Program-made: the position numbers and the translations under genes
Assembly (NCBI RefSeq): GCF_013009075.1
Contig: NZ_CP053108.1
Span: 1,860,001 to 1,924,000, forward strand
DNA: 64,000 nucleotides
Source of the DNA: Halomonas sp. TA22
GTDB lineage: Bacteria > Pseudomonadota > Gammaproteobacteria > Pseudomonadales > Halomonadaceae
Direction of reading: 5' to 3'
Notes under the pieces: model-generated
Told to the model about the DNA's origin: nothing
The model's database searches: none
What the model saw: only the letters and a program-made list of their open reading frames with translations
Shown here: one piece after another, positions 1 through 9,030 of the stretch
Layout: each line of letters begins with the position of its first letter
How positions within the stretch are numbered: position 1 is the first letter of the stretch

Positions 1-1483
1 AGGGGGCGAGGCGTGGTCGCTCGCCAATGTTCATGCCCGGGTCGCGTTCGGGCTCATCGGGCAGCTCGAGCGACACCGAACGCTCGTCACTCAGCCACTC
101 GTTGACCCCAAGCACCGCTTCGCCGTCGAGGGTGCCCGACTGCTGGCGCAGGTTGAGCAGGCCAAGCACATAGTCGTAACGCGCCTCGGCATGGTCGGCT
201 ATGGCATTGAAGAGGTTCTGTTCGGCATTGAGCACGTCGACGATATTGCGTGTGCCCACTTCATAGCCCGAGCGCGTTGCCTCGAGCGCGCTGCGGTTGG
301 AATCGATGGCCAGGCGGCGCGCCTCGACGTTCTCCACATCGTTGCTGACCTGGGTGAACAGCGACCGTACCTGCTGGGTGGTATCGCGACGCTGGGCCTC
401 GAAATCGTACTGGCTGACTTCGAGCCCGAAGGTGCTCTGACGAATCTGGGCACTGGTGGTGCCGCCGGTGTAGACCGGCAGATTGGCGCGCACTCCGATC
501 TGGCTGTCGGAGTTGTAGCCGCTCACGTTGCTGCGGTCGTTATCCGAAAATTGATAGTTGGCAAACGCTTCCAGCACCGGCCTTACGCCTGCGCGCGAGA
601 TATCCACATTGCTTCGCGCCACCAGGATACCGGCTTCGGCCATCCTGACCATGGGGCTATTGTTCATCGCCATCTCGACCCACTCGTCGCGCACGGCAGG
701 CTGGGGAGGCTCGACGGGAAGCGCCTCGGCCAGGCCATCGATAGTGGCGTAGCGGCGGTCGGTGAGTCGCTCCAGCGCTTCGAAACTGACCTGCAGGGCA
801 TTGGCTGCAGCGATGCGCTGGGCACGTGCCAGGTCGAAGGTCGCGCGCGCCTCGTAGACATCGGTTATGCCGGTCAAACCGACTTCGAAACGCTCCTCGG
901 CTTGCTCGAGCTGACGGCTGATGGCCGCCTCCTGGGCCTGGCGCGCCTCGAGGATATCGGCGGCACGCAGAATCTCGAAATAGGCCGTGGCGACATCGAA
1001 CAGCAGCTGCTGCTCCGCGGCGGCCAGCACCAGCGCCTGCTGACTGATCTGGTGCTCGGCACGCTCGATCAACGCCCAGCGACTGGCATCGTAGAGCGCC
1101 TGGCTTGCATCGAGGCTCACGCTGGCGGCATTGAAGTTTTCATCCCCGCCAACGCGATCATAGACATCGAGCCCGCCGGTGTCTGAGGAGGAATCGATGA
1201 TCGTTGTCTGTCCCTGGCTGCTGTAACTGCGGTTGTGGGTCAGGCTCGCTCCCACCCCCACTTGGGGAAGCAACCCGCCGCGTTCGATGTTGCGCCCCTC
1301 GCTGACCTGCTGGAACTCGGCGCGGGCCGAGGCCAGGGCGGCATTGTTGGTCAGGGCATCCCGGGTCACGGTCAGCAGATCGACCGCCTGGGCAGGCGTC
1401 GCCGCAAGCGCAATCGCCAGGACTGTCGACAGGGAAAGGGTATGGGGAGTGAAGCGGGAAAGTCTGGAAGGGAATGGCATCAT
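1..1483 (-). CDS. TolC-family outer membrane efflux channel (partial, C-terminus off the left edge)
   Basis: Reading from ATG at 1483 leftwards, the frame stays open for 494 codons to the window edge. An N-terminal signal peptide of about 33 residues ending in ATPAQA precedes a mature start VDLLTVTRDAL. The body has the long coiled-coil-forming helices typical of TolC and the conserved late block RSGYEVGTRNIVDVLNAEQN. It is closely similar to the TolC protein at 37311-38801, so the window holds two paralogs. No pump genes adjoin this copy within the window, so it may be a general TolC serving several pumps or type I secretion. A second ATG at 1480 is an equally possible start. The missing part is probably only a short C-terminal tail. 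Confidence 0.88.
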   Translation of the reverse strand, partial: MMPFPSRLSRFTPHTLSLSTVLAIALAATPAQAVDLLTVTRDALTNNAALASARAEFQQVSEGRNIERGGLLPQVGVGASLTHNRSYSSQGQTTIIDSSSDTGGLDVYDRVGGDENFNAASVSLDASQALYDASRWALIERAEHQISQQALVLAAAEQQLLFDVATAYFEILRAADILEARQAQEAAISRQLEQAEERFEVGLTGITDVYEARATFDLARAQRIAAANALQVSFEALERLTDRRYATIDGLAEALPVEPPQPAVRDEWVEMAMNNSPMVRMAEAGILVARSNVDISRAGVRPVLEAFANYQFSDNDRSNVSGYNSDSQIGVRANLPVYTGGTTSAQIRQSTFGLEVSQYDFEAQRRDTTQQVRSLFTQVSNDVENVEARRLAIDSNRSALEATRSGYEVGTRNIVDVLNAEQNLFNAIADHAEARYDYVLGLLNLRQQSGTLDGEAVLGVNEWLSDERSVSLELPDEPERDPGMNIGERPRLAP

Positions 1484-1579
1484 CTTGTCTCGAAATGGGT
1501 GACGCGTATTTTCCTGCACGACCTAGTCTGCCTGCTCTCCATGCAAGCAACGTGCAAAATGGCAGCGCTTCGCAATAGA

Positions 1580-1609
1580 TCGCGCAGGAGGGATGACCCT
1601 CCTGCGCGA
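1580..1609 (-). terminator. Perfect 13-bp hairpin downstream of rpoS
   Basis: TCGCGCAGGAGGG, loop ATGA, then its exact complement, 40 bp past the rpoS stop. There is no long U-tract, so it may act as a 3' end stabiliser rather than a classical intrinsic terminator. Confidence 0.5.
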
Positions 1610-1649
1610 CGATCCCTATCTTGGCAACGGCACTTCTTGCAACGGCGCT

Positions 1650-2618
1650 CTACTCGAAGATGGTGTCTAGAGACAGACCCTGCTTCTCCAAGGTACGGCG
1701 CAGTTTCTTGAGCGCCTCGACCTGAATCTGGCGAACGCGTTCACGTGTCAGACCGATCTCCTCGCCCACCTCCTCGAGCGTGGCCGCTTCATGGCCACGC
1801 AGCCCGAAGCGACGAATCACGACCTCCACCTGCTTCTCGGTGAGTTCGGCCAACCACTCGTCGACATGCTCCTTGACGTCGCCATCGACCAGCGACGATT
1901 CAGGCCCCATGTCGTTATCGTCGGCCAATGTCTCGATCAGCGGCTTGTCGCTTTCACCCCCCACCGGGTAGTCCACCGAAGAGACCCGCTCGTTGAGCCC
2001 GAGCATCTTCTTGACCGTGGCCACGGGCTTGTCGAGGTGATCGGCGATCTCTTCGGCGGTGGCCTCGTGATCGAGCTTCTGGGTCAGTTCGCGGGAGGCG
2101 CGCAGATAGACATTGAGCTCCTTGACCACATGGATCGGCAGTCGAATGGTGCGTGTCTGGTTCATCAGCGCACGCTCGATGGTCTGGCGAATCCACCAGG
2201 TGGCATAGGTCGAGAAGCGGAAACCGCGCTCGGGATCGAACTTCTCCACGGCGCGAATCAACCCTAGGTTGCCCTCCTCGATCAGGTCGAGAAGCGAGAG
2301 TCCGCGATTGAGATAGCGCCGGGCGATCTTGACCACCAACCTGAGGTTGGATTCGATCATGCGCGCCCGACCGGCCGGATCGCCCTTCTGGGCAAGGCGT
2401 CCGAAATGGACCTCCTCCTCTGGCGTCAGCAGCGGCGAGAAGCCGATCTCATTGAGGTATATCTGGGTGGCATCGAGACTGTGGTGGTATGAATTTTCCT
2501 CGCGGCTGAGTGCCTTTTCGAACTCCTGCACATCCTTGTTGCTGGTATCGTCGTCCTGCTCTACGTTGTCGACGGTATCGAGATCAACTTCCTGAAGATC
2601 CTGTTCGATCATACTCAT
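1650..2618 (-). CDS. rpoS: RNA polymerase sigma factor RpoS
   Basis: A 322-aa group 2 sigma-70 factor, the general stress and stationary-phase sigma. An acidic N-terminus (about 1-45) is followed by region 1.2 ([21 protein letters not shown]), region 2 with the highly conserved core-binding and -10 recognition block ([12 protein letters not shown] through [17 protein letters not shown], about 90-150), region 3, and region 4 with the -35 helix-turn-helix ([19 protein letters not shown], about 278-300). Length is near the 330 aa of E. coli RpoS, and the short N-terminus lacks the large region 1.1 of RpoD. Its position just downstream of nlpD is the classical gammaproteobacterial order; in those species the main rpoS promoter lies inside nlpD, which is expected here too. 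Confidence 0.97.
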   Translation of the reverse strand: MSMIEQDLQEVDLDTVDNVEQDDDTSNKDVQEFEKALSREENSYHHSLDATQIYLNEIGFSPLLTPEEEVHFGRLAQKGDPAGRARMIESNLRLVVKIARRYLNRGLSLLDLIEEGNLGLIRAVEKFDPERGFRFSTYATWWIRQTIERALMNQTRTIRLPIHVVKELNVYLRASRELTQKLDHEATAEEIADHLDKPVATVKKMLGLNERVSSVDYPVGGESDKPLIETLADDNDMGPESSLVDGDVKEHVDEWLAELTEKQVEVVIRRFGLRGHEAATLEEVGEEIGLTRERVRQIQVEALKKLRRTLEKQGLSLDTIFE

Positions 2619-2763
2619 TTCACTACCCCGTTGTGCACTGCCCGGTCCTACCAGCGAGCCATTGGGCGGTCCATGCGGGCATCGCTGGCCGAATTATTGT
2701 TATACCGCGTTTTGCGTTATCGCGTTGCTATCCTTTACGCCAATGCCTGACGCATCACCAATG

Positions 2764-3945
2764 CTAGCGCGATGGCAGATAGTCCAGAGGGTCCTGGGGC
2801 TGACCATCCCGGCGAATCTCAAAGTGCAACTTGACGTTGTCGGCGTCGGTATCGCCCATCGTGGCGATCACTTCACCCGTTTCGACGACATCGTTCTCGG
2901 CGACGTTAAGGCTGTCGTTGTGCGCGTAGGCACTCAGATACTGATCGTTGTGCTTGAGCAGAATCAGGTTGCCGTAACCGCGCACGCCACTGCCGGCATA
3001 AACGACGATACCTGGCCCCGCCGCTCTCACAGGTTGCCCCTTTTGACCGCCGATATCAATGCCGGCAGTAATGCTTGACCCCTCGCCGAAACGCCCGACC
3101 AATTGACCATCCGACGGCCACTGCCAGGGCACCTCGGCAACTGGTGTGTAGCTGCGCTGGGAGCGGTCGCTGGCCGGACGTTCGGCCTGTCCCGCCACGG
3201 CAGTACCGGCATCGGGCGACTGAGTCTGAGCGGGCGCCTCACTCGCGCCCGGCTGCGATTCGGCTTGGGTCGGGGCATCGCGACCGTCCTCCTGGCTCGC
3301 CGCACCAGCAGCCTGGCTTGACGCCACCGCTTGCTCGGAGAGCTGTGCCTGGCTTGCTGCCTGGCGTTCGCGCGTCTCACGCTCGACCCGGTCACGGTCA
3401 CTCAGCGAGCCGTCCGCGCCCGGGCTCTCGTAGTTGAAGATCGGGCCCGGGCCCGCTTCGTCCGCGCTCGACCCACCGACCTGCGAAGCAGTCGCCAGTG
3501 CCTGCTGGTCGGTGCCGGATGCTTCCAGCCGCTCGGCCGTCAGGCGCCGGTTGCGCTCGATGGCGCTCTGATCGGGCTCCAGCCAATCCAGATTGCCGCT
3601 ACTCTGATCGACATCGATTGCACCGACCACCTGAGCGCCGCGCGGCTGGCTCGCGGCTGGTGCGGGCTGTGCCGCGCCGCCGGAGGAGAGGCGCAGCTGT
3701 TGGCCGGGGCTCAGCCGGTAAGGGGGCCCGATGTTGTTGAGCTGGGCCAGGTCGCGAAAGTCCATGTCGTGGCGCCAGGCAATGCCATAGAGGGTATCGC
3801 CGGGCTCGACCGTATAGGCGTTCGCCGCAGCCTGCTCGCGGCTGAATGTCAGGTCGCGCACCTGAACTTGCGAAGGTGACTGGGGTTGAGAGGTACAACC
3901 CACCATGACCAGCGCCACGGCGGATGCCAAAAGGGCCTTACGCAT
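2764..3945 (-). CDS. nlpD: Murein hydrolase activator lipoprotein NlpD
   Basis: About 393 aa from the ATG at 3945, which has an AAGGAAGG ribosome site. The frame is open further upstream to 4002, but that would place a non-signal segment before the lipoprotein signal MRKALLASAVALVMVGC. After the lipobox come a LysM peptidoglycan-binding domain (YTVEPGDTLYGIA to LSPGQQLRL), a long Gln/Ala/Ser-rich linker, and a C-terminal LytM/M23-like domain. The M23 zinc ligands are degenerate: the usual HxGxD segment reads AGIDIGG and the final HxH reads KLHFE. That is the pattern of amidase activators (NlpD, EnvC), which stimulate AmiA/AmiC-type enzymes at the septum rather than cut themselves. The start overlaps the end of the DUF368 gene by 8 bp, implying coupling. 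Confidence 0.94.
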   Translation of the reverse strand: MRKALLASAVALVMVGCTSQPQSPSQVQVRDLTFSREQAAANAYTVEPGDTLYGIAWRHDMDFRDLAQLNNIGPPYRLSPGQQLRLSSGGAAQPAPAASQPRGAQVVGAIDVDQSSGNLDWLEPDQSAIERNRRLTAERLEASGTDQQALATASQVGGSSADEAGPGPIFNYESPGADGSLSDRDRVERETRERQAASQAQLSEQAVASSQAAGAASQEDGRDAPTQAESQPGASEAPAQTQSPDAGTAVAGQAERPASDRSQRSYTPVAEVPWQWPSDGQLVGRFGEGSSITAGIDIGGQKGQPVRAAGPGIVVYAGSGVRGYGNLILLKHNDQYLSAYAHNDSLNVAENDVVETGEVIATMGDTDADNVKLHFEIRRDGQPQDPLDYLPSR

Positions 3946-4894
3946 CGGAGCCTTCCTTCTTGTCGGAGCGTGTCTTGTCGTGAGTGCCATGCCCCACGGC
4001 AAGCACTAATAACAACCCGGCGAGCATCAACGCGATCGCGGGAATCAATTGCGCCGACCCACCGATCAGCAGGGCATAGTCGCCCGGTGTCAGATAACGG
4101 TAGGCCAACGGGATCATCTGGTTGTTCGGTCCCAGCTGGTAGGTGACCAGCTCTCGCCAAGGCCACAGTAGTGGCAGCGAGCCGAGAATGAAACCGATCA
4201 GTAGCTGCAGGGTGCCGATATGAAAGGCGCGCAGCAGCCACGAGAGCAGGCGCGAGAAGAAGAACAGCCCGATCGCGCAGCCGATGCCGAACTGCACGAT
4301 CAGCAGCAGATCGAAGCCGCGAATGCCCTGCATGACCGTGCCGTAGAGCCCCATGGTGAGCAGCAGGAAACTACCCGACACGCCGGGTAGCAGCATGGCA
4401 CTGATGGCAATGGCGCCACCGATCATCAGCATCAGCGATTCGCTGCCTAGCGTACTGATGAGAGGCATCAGCGCCGGCAGCAACTTGGCCAGCAGCAACC
4501 CGGCCAGCAGCGGCAGCACATGCCAGATGCGCCAGTGCGTCAGGCTGCGGCTGACCACCATCGCCGAGGCGGCCACCAGGCCGAAGAAGAACGCATCGAG
4601 CAGCACCCGCTGTTCCTCCATCAGCCAGGTCACTAGGTGGGCGACACTGATCAGGCTGATCGCGATCCCCGCAAGCAGCGGTATCAGAAACATGAGGTTG
4701 AGATGCACGAAGAGCATGCCCAGGCCACCGCGGCGCCAGGCCCCGAAGGCGCTGGGGCCGAACTGCTTGATGGTATGGATCAGCTCTTCATAGATGCCGG
4801 TGACGAAGGCAATGGTGCCGCCGGAGACCCCGGGCACCGCGTCGGCGGCCCCCATGCCGGCGCCCTTGAGAAAAAGAGAGTAGTAACGCTTCAA
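3938..4894 (-). CDS. DUF368 membrane protein (candidate undecaprenyl-phosphate carrier)
   Basis: A 318-aa polytopic inner-membrane protein with two related signature loops, an N-terminal DAVPGVSGGTIAFVTGIYEEL and a central LPGVSGSFLLL, an internal repeat typical of the DUF368 family. About eight to ten hydrophobic segments are visible. DUF368 members have been reported to recycle the lipid carrier undecaprenyl phosphate across the membrane, so a role in cell-wall precursor supply fits its seat beside nlpD, ftsB and surE; this assignment comes from family knowledge and is not proven by the sequence. The ATG overlaps the pcm stop by 4 bp and the 3' end overlaps nlpD, so it lies inside the operon. 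Confidence 0.85.
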   Translation of the reverse strand: MKRYYSLFLKGAGMGAADAVPGVSGGTIAFVTGIYEELIHTIKQFGPSAFGAWRRGGLGMLFVHLNLMFLIPLLAGIAISLISVAHLVTWLMEEQRVLLDAFFFGLVAASAMVVSRSLTHWRIWHVLPLLAGLLLAKLLPALMPLISTLGSESLMLMIGGAIAISAMLLPGVSGSFLLLTMGLYGTVMQGIRGFDLLLIVQFGIGCAIGLFFFSRLLSWLLRAFHIGTLQLLIGFILGSLPLLWPWRELVTYQLGPNNQMIPLAYRYLTPGDYALLIGGSAQLIPAIALMLAGLLLVLAVGHGTHDKTRSDKKEGSDA

Positions 4895-5571
4895 CGAATG
4901 ACTCCTTCAAGCAACGGCACGAAGCGTACTGCCTCGAGGCGCTGGTAATCGTATCTTTGGCCTCGCCGGCGAACCCGGGTCAGCCACTGTTGGCCGTCGG
5001 CATCTTCCAGCGGGGCGATGAGCACTCCCCCATCGGTGAGCTGCGCAAGCAGCGCCTCGGGAAGTTCGCTGGCACAGGCGGTGAGCAGGATGACATCGAA
5101 CGGCGCCGCTTCCGACCACCCATGGCCACCATCGGCCAGGCGCAGGCGCACATTGTCGGCACCGAGCAACCGAAGCCGCTCGTCGGCGCGATGATGCAGG
5201 GTGGCGATACGCTCCAGCGACCAGATCGCCGGCATCAGACGCGAGAGGATCAGCGTCTGATAACCGGAGCCGGTGCCAATCTCGAGCACCCGGCGCGGCG
5301 ATTCGGCGACAACCAGCTCGGTCATGCGCGCCACGATCCACGGCTGCGAGAGGGTCTGCCCAAGACCGATGGGTAGTGCGGTATCCTCGTATGCGCGATG
5401 TGCCAGTGCCTCATCGAGAAACAGGTGACGCGGCTCGCGGCCAATCGTCTCGAGCACCTCGGGATTGGCGATACCCGCCTCGATCAGCCTGGCGACTAGC
5501 CGATCACGGGTTCGTTGCGATGTCATGCCGACACCGCGTAATCTGTCATCGCTCAAATCAAGTGAGTGCAT
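4891..5571 (-). CDS. pcm: Protein-L-isoaspartate O-methyltransferase
   Basis: A SAM-dependent methyltransferase that starts repair of isoaspartyl damage in ageing proteins. Visible hallmarks are [14 protein letters not shown] near the N-terminus, [22 protein letters not shown] (substrate and SAM region), motif [13 protein letters not shown], and the C-terminal VRFVPLLEG. The start is uncertain: an ATG at 5604 would intrude 47 bp into surE, 5571 overlaps it by 14 bp, and 5526 (MTSQRT) matches the start used in pseudomonads. I chose 5571 because the residues between it and 5526 ([11 protein letters not shown]) look like real family sequence. The 3' end overlaps the DUF368 gene by 4 bp. Confidence 0.93.
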   Translation of the reverse strand: MHSLDLSDDRLRGVGMTSQRTRDRLVARLIEAGIANPEVLETIGREPRHLFLDEALAHRAYEDTALPIGLGQTLSQPWIVARMTELVVAESPRRVLEIGTGSGYQTLILSRLMPAIWSLERIATLHHRADERLRLLGADNVRLRLADGGHGWSEAAPFDVILLTACASELPEALLAQLTDGGVLIAPLEDADGQQWLTRVRRRGQRYDYQRLEAVRFVPLLEGVIR

Positions 5572-6304
5572 CCAGCCAGCCCTGAACGTCTTGAAGTGCT
5601 GCATGTCGGGTCAAATCGGTCTGCAGCGGCGTGATCGACACATAGCCCGCCTCGATGGCAGCGAAATCGGTATCCGACCCATCATCGGCATTCTCCCCCG
5701 CCGCGGCAATCCAGAAGCGCTCGCGTCCACGTGGATCGCTGACCCGCATCGGCGTGGCCGCCGGTCCGCGAAACCCCTGGCGGGTGACACGAAAGCCACG
5801 GATCTCCTCCCACGGAAGGTCCGGCACATTGACGTTGAGCAGACTGCGTGGTGGCAGGGAGAGCGTATCGGCGGCCCCGACCAGGCTGGCCGCCACGCGC
5901 CCGGCGGTATCGAAGTGGCGCGAGCCCACCAGCGACATGGCGATCGCCGTCATGCCCAGGTTGCGTCCCTCCATGGCCGCCGCCACGGTGCCGGAGTAGA
6001 GCACGTCATCGCCCAGGTTGCCACCGTGATTGATGCCGGAAATCACTAGGTCGGGCTTGTCGTCCCAGACGCCGTTCACGCCCAGGTAAACGCAGTCGGC
6101 CGGGGTGCCGTCAACACTGTAGAAACCGTTGTCCAGTGCGGTCATTGCCAGTGGCCGCGACAGAGTCAACGAGTTGCTCGCCCCACTCTTGTCGCGATCG
6201 GGCGCCACCACGCGCAAGCGGGCATGCGGCGACAGCGCCTCGTAGAGTGCCCTGAGTCCCGGCGCATGAACGCCATCGTCATTGGAGAGTAACAGTTTGC
6301 GCAT
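5558..6304 (-). CDS. surE: 5'/3'-nucleotidase SurE
   Basis: A 248-aa survival protein E, a metal-dependent nucleoside monophosphate phosphatase. The active-site motifs are intact: [13 protein letters not shown] at the N-terminus (the Asp-Asp pair binds the metal), [23 protein letters not shown] and [19 protein letters not shown]. Length matches the family (about 250 aa). It sits 18 bp after truD and overlaps pcm, in the conserved surE-pcm-nlpD-rpoS order linked to stress survival. Confidence 0.96.
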   Translation of the reverse strand: MRKLLLSNDDGVHAPGLRALYEALSPHARLRVVAPDRDKSGASNSLTLSRPLAMTALDNGFYSVDGTPADCVYLGVNGVWDDKPDLVISGINHGGNLGDDVLYSGTVAAAMEGRNLGMTAIAMSLVGSRHFDTAGRVAASLVGAADTLSLPPRSLLNVNVPDLPWEEIRGFRVTRQGFRGPAATPMRVSDPRGRERFWIAAAGENADDGSDTDFAAIEAGYVSITPLQTDLTRHAALQDVQGWLDALT

Positions 6305-6322
6305 CCACTCCTCCCGGCAAGG

Positions 6323-7387
6323 TCATAGTGTCGAATGGCTCATCAGTTCACGCAGCACCGCCGTGGCGAAGGCGCCACGCGGAAGCTCGAAGCTCACGTG
6401 CACGGCAGCGTCGCGCCTGAGCAGGCTCGGCTCACTCAGGCGTATGCGCAGCGCACGCCGCCCCATGCGCACGCCGGCACGCTCGAGCCCCGCGGCGAGC
6501 GACGCCTCCTGCTGCGCCACCACCCGCTCATGCTCCGCCGCAATGCCTCGGCTGGCCAGTTCGCCCACGCCCCAGAGCACGCCGCTGGCATGGACATCCA
6601 GAATCGCCGCCCGTTCCCGCAGGGAGTCGTCCAGCGCCTCGACCCGAAACTGGCTGGCGGTACCGTCGAGGATCGCAAGCTCCCCCTCCAGCACGCCACT
6701 CCAGCTACCCTCTGCGACCCGCCGGGCCAACAGTTGATTGAACAGGTAGCTGCGCGCACTGGAGAGCAGCATGCCGTCGCGGTCGTCGCGCTTGCGCCAG
6801 CCACGCGCCAGTACCGCACGCGCCTTGGCCAGGTTGCGCCCACCGGGGCCGAAGCGCTGCGGGCCGAAATAGTTGGCCACGCCGGCATCCACCAGGCGCT
6901 GCCAGCGCGCCTCGAATCGCGCATCGTCAATGGCTTCGCCCGTCAGCCGCAGTTCGAAACGGTTGGCACGATGCACGCCGCGCTTGAGCTTGCGCGGATG
7001 ACGGCGCTGCTCGATCAGCCGCACCGGGGTCTCGGCCAGGCGTGCCTCGAGGTCGGCCGGCGCCTCGCGCCCCGGCAAGTGCACCGAGAGCCACTGCCGG
7101 GCAATCGCATAGCGATCCTTCATGCCGGAGAAGCCGATGTCGCGTGGCGTCACCTCGCAGGCGGTCGCCAGGCGCCGGGCCAGCTCGATGGTGCTCAGGT
7201 CACGCTTCTCGACCCATAGCCAGAGGTGCTCCCCCTCGCCTTCCGGCTCAAAGCCCAGGCGCTCCTCGACGATGAAGTCCTCGGGGGTGACACGGTAATC
7301 GCCACTGGCCGGCGGCCCGAAATCGGCATCGAGCGCCCTAGGCCAATGGGGAGGCCAGGCAGCAGGCGGCGCCGGGGCATCACTCAT
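6323..7387 (-). CDS. truD: tRNA pseudouridine(13) synthase TruD
   Basis: A 354-aa enzyme that isomerises U13 of tRNA-Glu. The catalytic Asp is in the conserved segment [19 protein letters not shown] (about residues 80-98), and the later [15 protein letters not shown] and [10 protein letters not shown]-like ([17 protein letters not shown]) blocks mark the TruD fold with its inserted domain. The N-terminal about 25 residues are Pro/Ala-rich and variable. Start ATG overlaps the ispF stop (ATGA), so translation is likely coupled. Confidence 0.96.
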   Translation of the reverse strand: MSDAPAPPAAWPPHWPRALDADFGPPASGDYRVTPEDFIVEERLGFEPEGEGEHLWLWVEKRDLSTIELARRLATACEVTPRDIGFSGMKDRYAIARQWLSVHLPGREAPADLEARLAETPVRLIEQRRHPRKLKRGVHRANRFELRLTGEAIDDARFEARWQRLVDAGVANYFGPQRFGPGGRNLAKARAVLARGWRKRDDRDGMLLSSARSYLFNQLLARRVAEGSWSGVLEGELAILDGTASQFRVEALDDSLRERAAILDVHASGVLWGVGELASRGIAAEHERVVAQQEASLAAGLERAGVRMGRRALRIRLSEPSLLRRDAAVHVSFELPRGAFATAVLRELMSHSTL

Positions 7388-7893
7388 AGGTGGCGCTCAT
7401 CGCTTGCGCGGCTCAGCAGGACGACCGCCTCGGCGGCAATCCCCTCGCCGCGCCCGGTGAAGCCGAGCCGCTCGGTGGTGGTGGCCTTGACGTTGACCGT
7501 GCCTTGCGCCACGCCCAGATCGGCAGCGATGCTCTCGACCATGGCCGGTATGTGTGGCGCCATCTTGGGCGCCTGGGCCATCAGCGTGGCATCGAGATTG
7601 CCCACTCGGTAACCGGCATTGGCGATAAGCGCCATCACGTGGCGCAGCAGCTCGCGGCTGTCGGCCCCGGCCCAGGCCGCGTCGGTATCGGGGAAGTGGC
7701 GACCGATATCGCCAAGCGCGCAGGCACCAAGCAGCGCATCGCAGATCGCATGCAGCAGCACGTCACCGTCGGAGTGGGCGACAAAGCCATGCTCGAAGGG
7801 GATCGAGACGCCACCGATCATCAGATGATCACCATCGCCGAAGCGATGCACGTCGAAGCCATGACCGATACGCAGGCCGAGATTCACGGACAT
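7384..7893 (-). CDS. ispF: 2-C-methyl-D-erythritol 2,4-cyclodiphosphate synthase
   Basis: A 169-aa MEP-pathway enzyme for isoprenoid precursors. Zinc ligands are visible in [11 protein letters not shown] (Asp and His near residues 10-15) and in the His of [13 protein letters not shown]; the phosphate-binding [15 protein letters not shown] block is near the C-terminus. It begins one base after ispD ends and its end overlaps truD, giving a tightly packed ispD-ispF-truD unit. Confidence 0.97.
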   Translation of the reverse strand: MSVNLGLRIGHGFDVHRFGDGDHLMIGGVSIPFEHGFVAHSDGDVLLHAICDALLGACALGDIGRHFPDTDAAWAGADSRELLRHVMALIANAGYRVGNLDATLMAQAPKMAPHIPAMVESIAADLGVAQGTVNVKATTTERLGFTGRGEGIAAEAVVLLSRASDERHL

Positions 7894-8628
7894 TCAGGAA
7901 GCCGCCTCTTTGTCGGGTGAGGAGAGTGAAGCACAGGAGTTGCGCTGGGCAGCCAGGATCTGCTCAGCCAGCATCAGATCCTCGGGATGGGTGATCTTGA
8001 GGTTGTCGCGCCGGCCAGCGATCAGCCGCGGCGCATGGCCCAGCGCCTCGACGGCCGAGGCCTCGTCGGTGACCGTCACGCCAAGCCGGCGGGCCTCGTC
8101 CAGCGCATTGACCAGCAGGCGAAAGCGAAACCCTTGCGGTGTCAGGGCATGCCAGAGGCTCTCGCGCGATTCAGTCACGGCCACTCGCTTGGTCGCATCG
8201 GCACGCTTCATGGTGTCGGCCACCGGCGCGGCCAGCAGAGCACCCACCGGGTCGTCGACCAGCGCCTCGAGCAGCCGCGCCAGATCGTTTAGATCGACAC
8301 AGGGGCGGGCCACGTCATGCACCAGCACCAGGTCATCATCGGCGGCCTGTCCCTCAAGGGAGGCGAGCGCCTGGCGCACCGAGTCGGCGCGCTGCTCGCC
8401 GCCGGCAACTCGCTGCCAGTCGGCGAAGGGCACCCAGGTGGGATCGAACCAGTGATCGTCCTCGGCCAGGCACAGCCGCAGCTGGGCCTCGGGAAACGCC
8501 TGATGAAGGCGCGTCAGGGTGAGTTCGAGCACGCAGCGCTCGCCCAATGGCAAATACTGCTTGGGGCGCTGCGCCCCCATGCGACTGCCCTTTCCCGCCG
8601 CTGGCACGATCAGCCACAGGCGGCTCAT
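7894..8628 (-). CDS. ispD: 2-C-methyl-D-erythritol 4-phosphate cytidylyltransferase
   Basis: A 244-aa CTP-dependent transferase in the MEP pathway. Motifs: VPAAGKGSRMG (CTP phosphate binding), PKQYLPLGERCVLE, VAGGEQRADSVRQAL, VLVHDVARPCV (metal and substrate Asp) and the C-terminal RRDNLKITHPEDLMLAEQIL. It overlaps ftsB by 4 bp upstream and abuts ispF downstream, the standard ftsB-ispD-ispF arrangement. Confidence 0.97.
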   Translation of the reverse strand: MSRLWLIVPAAGKGSRMGAQRPKQYLPLGERCVLELTLTRLHQAFPEAQLRLCLAEDDHWFDPTWVPFADWQRVAGGEQRADSVRQALASLEGQAADDDLVLVHDVARPCVDLNDLARLLEALVDDPVGALLAAPVADTMKRADATKRVAVTESRESLWHALTPQGFRFRLLVNALDEARRLGVTVTDEASAVEALGHAPRLIAGRRDNLKITHPEDLMLAEQILAAQRNSCASLSSPDKEAAS

Positions 8629-8966
8629 GGCGCCAACTCCGCCGGTGCGGGTATCGGCAAGGCGCGCTGTTCGATGATCGCGGCCCCGGCCACCACGCCG
8701 GGCACCCAGTAGAACTGCTCGTCGGCACGCACCATGCCGATGTCGCTGCGGCCACGCTCCTCGATGGCGTCAAGCCCCGTCTTGAGGTCGACGACCTCGG
8801 CAGCCAGGCGTTCGTTGCGTGCCCGCAGCGGTGAGTTCTGCTCTTCGAGCACGTCGGCACGGGCGCGAATCTGGGCGAGCTCCTCGAGTCCGCCCTCGCC
8901 AAACCACAGGCGGTACTGCAGCAGTGCGATCAAGACGGTCAAGACGATGGCCAGCCACTTGAGCAT
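8625..8966 (-). CDS. ftsB: Cell division protein FtsB
   Basis: A 113-aa bitopic membrane protein of the FtsQLB divisome complex. One N-terminal membrane span (WLAIVLTVLIALLQYRLWF) is followed directly by a heptad-rich coiled coil (LEELAQIRARADVLEEQNSP to VDLKTGLDAIEERGR), then a short periplasmic tail with the GMVRADEQFYW motif usual for FtsB. I start at the ATG at 8966 rather than an adjoining TTG at 8969, since AGGA sits upstream. It heads the run of overlapping genes down to rpoS. Confidence 0.95.
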   Translation of the reverse strand: MLKWLAIVLTVLIALLQYRLWFGEGGLEELAQIRARADVLEEQNSPLRARNERLAAEVVDLKTGLDAIEERGRSDIGMVRADEQFYWVPGVVAGAAIIEQRALPIPAPAELAP

Positions 8967-9030
8967 CAAGGGGTCCTGTGGATAAGAAACGATGCGCGCA
9001 TTATGCCATCTTCATCGTCACCGCGCAGTG

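Noticed and set aside
191-1186. A 331-aa + strand ORF opposite the left TolC gene
   Set aside because: The minus strand is a clear TolC reading; this frame has no recognisable domain or ribosome site.
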